A program made the translations under genes and the position numbers. 64,000 bases of DNA from Dokdonella_A ginsengisoli (GTDB taxonomy: Bacteria > Pseudomonadota > Gammaproteobacteria > Xanthomonadales > Rhodanobacteraceae). Positions 58,312-64,000 of the stretch are shown here, one piece after another. Location of the stretch: contig NZ_JBHSHD010000005.1 of assembly GCF_042652785.1 (NCBI RefSeq), positions 310,001 through 374,000 on the forward strand, given 5' to 3'. The stretch's first letter is position 1, and each line of letters begins with the position of its first letter. The notes below the pieces were generated by a model. The model had not been told where the DNA came from and did not search any database. It saw nothing but the letters and a program-made list of their open reading frames with translations.

Positions 58312-60672
58312 ATGCCTTCGATCCAGCGCCTTGTTTTCCTCTTTTTCCTGCTGCTCGCTGCGCCGTGCTTCGCGCAGGGGCCGGACGCGTCCAAGCCGTT
58401 CGACGACGCGCGCCAGCAGCTCGCCGACATCCGCAAGCAGCTCAAGGCGAGCACCGAGGATCCGTCCGAACTCGACGACGCCCAGCTCGGCAAGCTGCGC
58501 GACGCCGCCGGCGCCCTGCTCGATCAGGCGAACGCGCTGGCGGCCGACCGCATGCCGAAACTGGCCGCCCTCGCAGCGCGCGGCAACGCGCTCGGGCCGG
58601 CGCCGGAGAAGGGTGTCGCCGAAGCGCCCGAGATCGCCGCGCAGCGCGCCGACATCGAGAAGCAGCGCGCCGCGATCGACGGCGAGGTCAAGCAGGCCAA
58701 CCTGATCGCGGAGGAGAGCCAGCAGCTGGTCGGCGACATCGCCGAGGCGCGCCGGGCCGGCTTCCGCGCCCGCTTCGGGCAGCGCACGGACTCGCCGCTG
58801 TCGCCCGGTTTCTGGGGTGGCATCGGCGACAATTTCGCCCGCGACACCACGCGCGTCGGCAGCGTGCGTACCGGCCTCGTCACGGCGCTGCGCGACAGCT
58901 TCGCGCCGGACAATCGCTGGTTCGCGCTCGGCGGGCTGGCGATCGGGCTGCTGCTGATCGTGTTCGGCCGCTGGCGCGCCGAGCGCTGGCTGATGCAGCT
59001 GACCGCGGACCGCGTCCCGCACGGCCGACTACGCCGATCGGCGCTCGCCTTCGCCGTCGTCGCGGTCACCACCTTGTTCACCGGCTTCGGCGCGCAGGCG
59101 ATCGTCAGCGGGCTCGACTGGCACGGTGCCCTCACCGACGCCGAGCGTTCGCTCATGCGTTCGCTGGTCAACGCGGTCTTCGTCGGCAGCTTCGTCGCCG
59201 GCCTCGGTCGCGCGCTGCTGTCGGCGGCGCGGCCCTCGTGGCGGTTGCCGCCGATCGGCGATGCGCTGGCGCAGCGCCTGCGGCGTTTCCCGCTGGCGTT
59301 CGGCGTCGTGGCGGTGCTGGCCATCGTGCTGGGGCGGCTCAATCGCCTGGCCAACGTCAGCCTTTCCGCGACCATTTCCGCCAGCCTCGTGGTCGCGCTC
59401 CTCAACGCCGGGCTGATCGCCTGGGCGCTGCTGCGCGCCGGCCGGACGGAGGAGGCGGAGGACGCCGAGCCGGCGCCGCGTCCCGCCTGGGTCGGCTTCA
59501 CCATCGGAGCACTGTGGATCGGCGTCGCCGTGACGGTGATCGCGGCGCTGCTCGGCTACGTCTCGCTGGCGAACCTGGTCGCCACGCAGATGGTCTGGTT
59601 CGGCATCGTCGCCGGCACGTTCTACCTGCTCGTCCATCTGATCGAGGACATCTGCGCGACCGCGCTGTCCTCGCGCGCGAACTGGGCGCAGAGGACGCTC
59701 GGCCTGGAGCCGCGCCTGCTCGACCAGGCCGGCGTGCTGTTCTCCGGCGCCTTCCGCGTCGTCGCATTCCTGTTCGCGATCGCCGTCGCCGTGGCGCGAT
59801 TCGGTTCCGAGCCGGCCGAGCTGATCGCGCGCGGCACGCAGGCGGGCAGCGGACTGAAGATCGGCCAGATCCTGATCACGCCCGGCGCCGTGCTCGGCGC
59901 CGTGCTGGTGTTCCTGTTCGGCCTGATCACGATCCGCGTGCTGCAGCGCTGGCTGCTCGAGAAGTACCTGCCGACCACGAAGATCGACCCGGGCATGCGC
60001 AGCTCGGTCACGACCCTGCTCGGCTACGCCGGCGGCGTGGTCGTGTTCGCGTTCGCGCTGTCGGCGATGGGATTGAGCGTCGAGCGCATCGCCTGGGTCG
60101 CCAGCGCGCTGTCGGTCGGCATCGGCTTCGGCCTGCAGGCGGTGGTGCAGAACTTCGTGTCGGGCCTGATCCTGCTGGTCGAGCGGCCGGTCAAGGTCGG
60201 CGACTGGGTCGTGCTCGGCGACACCGAGGGCGACATCCGCCGCATCAACGTGCGCGCGACCGAGATCCAGATGGGCGACCGCTCGACCGTGATCGTGCCG
60301 AACTCCGAGCTGATCACCAAGAGCGTGCGCAACGTGACGCTCGCCAATGCGGAAGGACGCGTGCTGATCCGCCTGCCCGTGCCGATCGACACCGACGCCG
60401 ACCGCGTGCGCGAACTGCTGCTGGCCTCGATCACCGCGCATCCGGGCGTACTCGAGAAGCCGGCGCCGTCGGTGCTGCTGGAGGGCATCCAGGGCGGCAA
60501 CATCCTGTTCGTCGCGACCGCCTACATCGCCAGTCCGCGCCAGTCCGGCTCGGTGCGCAGCGACCTGCTGTTCGACCTGCTCGCGCGCCTGCGCGCGGCC
60601 GGCATCGCGCTGTCGACGCCGTACGACGTCAAGCTGCGGTCCGTGCCGGAGCCGGTTCCGCCGGCCTCGTGA
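58312..60672 (+). CDS. DUF3772-containing mechanosensitive channel (MscS family)
   Basis: 786 residues. Signal peptide (FLFFLLLAAPCFAQ), a periplasmic helical DUF3772 domain (~25-155: FDDARQQLADIRKQL ... IAEESQQLVGDIAEAR), about ten transmembrane segments and the MscS core near 600-700: GYAGGVVVFAFALSAMGLS, the pore-lining glycine/alanine helix ALSVGIGFGLQAVVQNFVSGLIL and VKVGDWVVLGDTEGDIRRI. Channels of this group open under membrane tension to release solutes after osmotic downshock. The ATG at 58312 gives the best signal peptide. msrA follows 67 bp downstream. Confidence 0.9.
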   Translation: MPSIQRLVFLFFLLLAAPCFAQGPDASKPFDDARQQLADIRKQLKASTEDPSELDDAQLGKLRDAAGALLDQANALAADRMPKLAALAARGNALGPAPEKGVAEAPEIAAQRADIEKQRAAIDGEVKQANLIAEESQQLVGDIAEARRAGFRARFGQRTDSPLSPGFWGGIGDNFARDTTRVGSVRTGLVTALRDSFAPDNRWFALGGLAIGLLLIVFGRWRAERWLMQLTADRVPHGRLRRSALAFAVVAVTTLFTGFGAQAIVSGLDWHGALTDAERSLMRSLVNAVFVGSFVAGLGRALLSAARPSWRLPPIGDALAQRLRRFPLAFGVVAVLAIVLGRLNRLANVSLSATISASLVVALLNAGLIAWALLRAGRTEEAEDAEPAPRPAWVGFTIGALWIGVAVTVIAALLGYVSLANLVATQMVWFGIVAGTFYLLVHLIEDICATALSSRANWAQRTLGLEPRLLDQAGVLFSGAFRVVAFLFAIAVAVARFGSEPAELIARGTQAGSGLKIGQILITPGAVLGAVLVFLFGLITIRVLQRWLLEKYLPTTKIDPGMRSSVTTLLGYAGGVVVFAFALSAMGLSVERIAWVASALSVGIGFGLQAVVQNFVSGLILLVERPVKVGDWVVLGDTEGDIRRINVRATEIQMGDRSTVIVPNSELITKSVRNVTLANAEGRVLIRLPVPIDTDADRVRELLLASITAHPGVLEKPAPSVLLEGIQGGNILFVATAYIASPRQSGSVRSDLLFDLLARLRAAGIALSTPYDVKLRSVPEPVPPAS

Positions 60673-60739
60673 GCGCACCGCTGAAAGCCGCGGCGCTCCC
60701 GGCCGGTCCATGACGGCACACACGAAACGGAGACCGCCG

Positions 60740-61366
60740 ATGCTGCGCTGTCTGGCTTTGCTGCTCCTGCTGCTGACCACGGAGGCGTTCGCGATGAACG
60801 AAGAACCCGGACCGAACGGCGCCGCCGCGCCGACCACGGAAACCCTGACCCTCGGCGGCGGCTGCTTCTGGTGCGTCGAGGCGGTGTACGCGGAAATCCG
60901 CGGCGTGAACCGCGTCGAATCGGGCTACTCGGGCGGCACGCTCGCCGATCCGACCTACGAGCAGGTGTCCAGCGGCCGCACCGGCCACGCCGAGGTCGTG
61001 CAGATCACCTTCGATCCGCGCGTGGTCAGCCGCGACACGCTGCTGCGTGCGTTCTTCACCATCCACGATCCGACCACGCCCGACCGCCAGGGCAACGACG
61101 TCGGTCCGCAGTACCGCTCGATCGCGTTCTATCGCGACGAGGCGCAGAAGGCGGCGATCGAGCGCGCGATCCGCGAGACCGCCGACAGCCGCGAATGGAA
61201 CGGCGCCATCGTCACCCAGGTCGAGCCGTTCAAGGTGTTCTACAAGGCCGAGAACTACCACCAGGAGTACTTCAAGCTGCACGGCGAGCAGCCGTACTGC
61301 CAGCTCGTCGTCGCGCCGAAGATCGCCAAGTTCCGCAAGCGCTTCCACGACCTGCTCAAGAGCTGA
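60740..61366 (+). CDS. msrA: Exported peptide-methionine (S)-S-oxide reductase
   Basis: 208 residues. The active site is GGGCFWCVEAVY; GYSGGTLADPTYEQVSSGRTGHAE and the C-terminal YHQEYF are diagnostic of MsrA, which reduces methionine S-sulfoxide in damaged proteins. The start at 60740 has GGAG 6-7 nt upstream and gives a signal peptide (MLRCLALLLLLLTTEAFA), so this copy acts in the periplasm, unlike the cytosolic E. coli enzyme. An upstream in-frame ATG at 60710 is less likely. It may be transcribed with the preceding channel gene. Confidence 0.92.
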   Translation: MLRCLALLLLLLTTEAFAMNEEPGPNGAAAPTTETLTLGGGCFWCVEAVYAEIRGVNRVESGYSGGTLADPTYEQVSSGRTGHAEVVQITFDPRVVSRDTLLRAFFTIHDPTTPDRQGNDVGPQYRSIAFYRDEAQKAAIERAIRETADSREWNGAIVTQVEPFKVFYKAENYHQEYFKLHGEQPYCQLVVAPKIAKFRKRFHDLLKS

Positions 61367-61409
61367 GCCAGCCCTCAGCTCTCAGCCCTCGTCCCGCGCA
61401 GCGGCAAGC

Positions 61410-62111
61410 CTAGACGCGGCCGACCACCGGGATCGACGCGCCGGTGACGGCGGCGGCGCGGTCGGACAGCAGGAACACGATGACGTCGGCGAGCTGCGCG
61501 GGCTTCACCCAGCGGTCGAAGTCCGCCTTCGGCATGTCGGCGCGGTTCGGCGGCGTGTCGATGATGCTCGGCAGGATCGCGTTGACCGTGATGAAGCGGT
61601 CCTTGAGCTCCTCCGCCAGCGCCTCGGTCAGGCGCGCCACGCCGGACTTGGAGGCCGCGTAGGCGCCCATGCCGGCGCCGGCCTTCGCTGCCGCGTTGGC
61701 GCCGATGTTGACGATGCGGCCGCCGGCGTTCTTCGACAGATGCGGAATCGCCGCCTTGCTCGCCGCGACCGCGCTGCGCAGGTTCACCGTGTAGAGCAGG
61801 TCCCAGGTGTCGAGCGTGCCGTCGGACACCGTCTCCCAGCGGAACGTGCCGGCGATGTTGACCAGCGCGTCGAGTCCGCCCAGCGCCTGCGCGACGGCGT
61901 CCAGCGCGGCGACGGCCGCTGCGGCATCGGTGAGATCGACGCCGCCCAGCAGCGTCGCCTCGCCGAGGTCGTCCGGCGCGTGCGGCCGCTCGGCGCGGTC
62001 GATGGCGGCCACGCGCGCACCTTGCGCCTGCAGCGCGCGCACCACGGCGGTGCCGAGCGCGCCGAACGCGCCGGTGACGGCGATGCGCTTGCCTTGCAGT
62101 TCTGCAGCCAC
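61410..62111 (-). CDS. Short-chain dehydrogenase/reductase
   Basis: 233 residues, SDR Rossmann fold: TGAFGALGTAVV nucleotide loop, DALVNIAG (the NNAG-type element) and the active YAASKSG (YxxxK). The Ser normally ~13 residues before the Tyr appears to be Ala/Asn (NIGANAAAKAGAGMGAY), so catalysis may be altered or the true residue shifted. The GTG start at 62111 has GAGGAG 5-6 nt upstream. It follows cysNC after 14 bp and should be co-transcribed. The substrate is unknown. Confidence 0.85.
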   Translation of the reverse strand: MAAELQGKRIAVTGAFGALGTAVVRALQAQGARVAAIDRAERPHAPDDLGEATLLGGVDLTDAAAAVAALDAVAQALGGLDALVNIAGTFRWETVSDGTLDTWDLLYTVNLRSAVAASKAAIPHLSKNAGGRIVNIGANAAAKAGAGMGAYAASKSGVARLTEALAEELKDRFITVNAILPSIIDTPPNRADMPKADFDRWVKPAQLADVIVFLLSDRAAAVTGASIPVVGRV

Positions 62112-62125
62112 GTCCTCGCTCCTCT

Positions 62126-64000
62126 TCAATGCAAGGCCTGGATGATGCCATGCCGCGCCAGGTACTCGACGATCGCATCCGCGGCGCGCTCCGGATCGCT
62201 GCGCGTGGTGTCGATGTGCAACTCCGGTGCCTCCGGCGCCTCGTAGGGCGAATCGATGCCGGTGAAGTTCTTCAACTCGCCGCGGCGCGCCTTGCGGTAC
62301 AGGCCTTTCGGGTCGCGCCGCTCGACGATTTCCAGCGGCGTGTCGACGAAGATCTCGACGAACTCGCCGTCGTCGACCATGCCGCGGGCGAGTTCGCGCT
62401 CGGAACGGAACGGCGAGATGAACGCGGTCAGCACGATCAGGCCGGCGTCGACCATGAGCCTGGCGACCTCGCCGATGCGGCGGATGTTCTCGACGCGGTC
62501 GGCGGCGGTGAAGCCGAGATCCTTGCTCAGGCCGTGGCGCACGTTGTCGCCGTCGAGCAGGTAGGTGCGCGCGCCGAGTGCGTGCAGGCGCCGCTCGACC
62601 AGGTTGGCGATGGTCGACTTGCCGCTGCCGGAGAGGCCGGTGAACCACAGCACGCCGGGGCGGTGGCCGTTCATGCGCACGCGCGCGCGCTTGTCGACCT
62701 CCAGTGCCTGCCAGTGGATGTTCTGCGACCGGCGCAGCGCGAAGTGCAGCATGCCGGCGCCGACGGTCTGGTTGCTCAGCCGGTCGACGACGATGAAGCT
62801 GCCCATGTCGCGGTTCTGCGCGTAGGCGTCGAACGCGACCGCGCGATCGAGCGTCAGCACGCACACGCCGGTCTCGTTGAGCTGCAGCGTCTTGGCGGCG
62901 AGGTGCTCGAGCGTGTTGACGTCGACCAGGTACTTCGGCGCCGCGATCGAGGCGCCGACCGTGCTCGCGCCGAGCTTGACCAGGTACGAACGCCCCGGCA
63001 GCAGCGGCTCCTCGCCCATCCAGACCACGTGCGCCTCGAACTGGTCGGCCAGCCCTGCCGGGTCGTCGGCGGCGCAGATCACGTCGCCGCGGCTGACGTC
63101 GATCTCGTCGGCCAGGGTCAGCGTGACCGACTGGCCGGACACGGCCTGCGCGAGATCGCCGTCGAAGCTCACGACGCGCGCCACCGTCGACTGGCGTCCC
63201 GACGGCAGCACGCGCACGGCGTCGCCCGGCTTCACGCGGCCGCCGAGCAGGCGCCCGCTGAAGCCGCGGAAGGCATGGTCGGGGCGGTTCACCCACTGCA
63301 CCGGCATGCGCAGCGGGCCGTCGCCGGCGCCGCCGTCGATCTCCACCTGCTCCAGGTGCTGCAGCAGGCTCGGGCCGCGATACCACGGCGTGTTCGCGCT
63401 CGGCGCGACGATGTTGTCGCCGCGCAGCGCCGACAGCGGGATTGCCACGACGTGGGCGATGCCCAGCCGCGCAGCGAACTCGCGGTAGATGCGCTCGATG
63501 CCGGCGAACACGCCGTGCGACCACTCGACGAGGTCCAGCTTGTTGACCGCCAGCACGACGCGGCGGATGCCGACCAGCGAGGCGAGATACGTGTGCCGGC
63601 GCGTCTGCGTCAGCACGCCCTTGCGCGCGTCGACCAGGATCACCGCCACGTCCGCGGTCGAGGCGCCGGTGATCATGTTGCGCGTGTACTGCTCGTGGCC
63701 GGGCGTGTCGGCGACGATGAACTTGCGCCTGTCGGTGCTGAAGAAGCGGTAGGCCACGTCGATCGTGATGCCCTGCTCGCGTTCGGCGGAGAGCCCGTCG
63801 ACGAGCAGCGCGAAATCCAGCGCGTCGCCCTGCGTGCCGTAGCGCCTGGAGTCGGCGTCGAGCGCGCCGAGCTGGTCGTCCAGCAGCGACTTGGATTCGT
63901 ACAGCAGGCGTCCGATCAGGGTGCTCTTGCCGTCGTCGACGCTGCCGCAGGTGATGAAGCGCAGCAGGCTCTTGTTTTCGTGCAGGTCGAGGTAGCGCTC
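62126..64000 (-). CDS. cysNC: Sulfate adenylyltransferase large subunit / APS kinase fusion, cut by the window edge
   Basis: 625 codons are visible; the 5' end lies beyond 64000. The CysN GTPase part shows GSVDDGKST, DTPGHEQYTRNM and NKLDLV. The CysC APS kinase occupies the last ~190 residues with P-loop GLSGSGKST, DGDNVRHGL and a helical lid. Together with CysD (expected upstream, outside the window), the fusion makes APS and then PAPS from sulfate, for cysteine synthesis or sulfonation. The visible part begins about 240 nt before the Met in VAYRFFSTD, and that stretch continues the frame without a stop. Confidence 0.95.
   Translation of the reverse strand, partial: ERYLDLHENKSLLRFITCGSVDDGKSTLIGRLLYESKSLLDDQLGALDADSRRYGTQGDALDFALLVDGLSAEREQGITIDVAYRFFSTDRRKFIVADTPGHEQYTRNMITGASTADVAVILVDARKGVLTQTRRHTYLASLVGIRRVVLAVNKLDLVEWSHGVFAGIERIYREFAARLGIAHVVAIPLSALRGDNIVAPSANTPWYRGPSLLQHLEQVEIDGGAGDGPLRMPVQWVNRPDHAFRGFSGRLLGGRVKPGDAVRVLPSGRQSTVARVVSFDGDLAQAVSGQSVTLTLADEIDVSRGDVICAADDPAGLADQFEAHVVWMGEEPLLPGRSYLVKLGASTVGASIAAPKYLVDVNTLEHLAAKTLQLNETGVCVLTLDRAVAFDAYAQNRDMGSFIVVDRLSNQTVGAGMLHFALRRSQNIHWQALEVDKRARVRMNGHRPGVLWFTGLSGSGKSTIANLVERRLHALGARTYLLDGDNVRHGLSKDLGFTAADRVENIRRIGEVARLMVDAGLIVLTAFISPFRSERELARGMVDDGEFVEIFVDTPLEIVERRDPKGLYRKARRGELKNFTGIDSPYEAPEAPELHIDTTRSDPERAADAIVEYLARHGIIQALH

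Noticed and set aside
55177..59022. 1281-residue open frame on the minus strand
   Set aside because: Lies opposite aceE and the start of the channel gene; both real genes are unmistakable and the antisense product has no recognisable domain.

Overview
The window is very GC-rich and densely packed. The gene set (fused CysNC, fused MaeB malic enzyme, homodimeric-type AceE, FadE-type acyl-CoA dehydrogenase, RsgA, AlaA) together with REP-like hairpins of the type CCCGCnnAAGCGGG points to a gammaproteobacterium of the Xanthomonadales/Lysobacterales. Secreted proteins carrying an IFxDGFD-like motif fit Rhodanobacteraceae/Lysobacteraceae relatives. The assignment is inference; no rRNA or tRNA gene was seen.

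Layout. 0.1-6.3 kb: fadE, an exported M23 peptidase, AMP nucleosidase and, convergent to it, a glutaredoxin/rhodanese fusion plus adenine phosphoribosyltransferase. 6.5-9.4 kb: a divergent module that reads as phosphorus-free lipid synthesis: an LpxH-like/PlcP-like phosphoesterase facing btaA-btaB (betaine lipid DGTS). 9.4-12.5 kb: NCS2 permease, a toxin-antitoxin pair and an aldo/keto reductase on one strand. 12.5-12.8 kb: a 111-bp tandem repeat. 12.8-20.5 kb: DUF3574 lipoprotein, TonB-dependent receptor, NlpC/P60 peptidase, two PLP aminotransferases, rsgA. 20.6-24.4 kb: a lipase with a glycine zipper followed by an ankyrin-repeat lipoprotein (candidate effector/immunity pair) and a delta-60 repeat secreted protein. 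24.4-26.1 kb: a flavin reductase and its divergent LysR regulator.

26.1-32.0 kb is an accessory island of visibly lower GC. It holds an IS5-type transposase remnant, a 1352-residue RTX protein and a co-translated exported protein of unknown function. 32.0-43.4 kb carries two large secreted beta-helix proteins, a DUF1704/MATCAP-like metallopeptidase, an M20 amidohydrolase and a cNMP-binding/patatin protein. 43.5-46.9 kb is an ECF sigma factor and a Ser/Thr kinase with a TPR-like C-terminal part. 47.1-52.9 kb: maeB with a coupled Tat-signal/SUKH-like protein, then a histidine kinase and response regulator behind a perfect palindrome. 52.9-64.0 kb: a secreted protein of unknown function, aceE, a DUF3772/MscS channel, a periplasmic MsrA, an SDR and the 3' part of cysNC, which runs off the right edge.

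Recurring themes are envelope and secreted functions, overlapping start/stop codons (TGATG, GTGA, ATGCCTGA) in small operons, and several families of intergenic inverted repeats. The best leads are the betaine-lipid locus, the lipase/ankyrin pair, the RTX island and the shared DGFD motif of the exported proteins.
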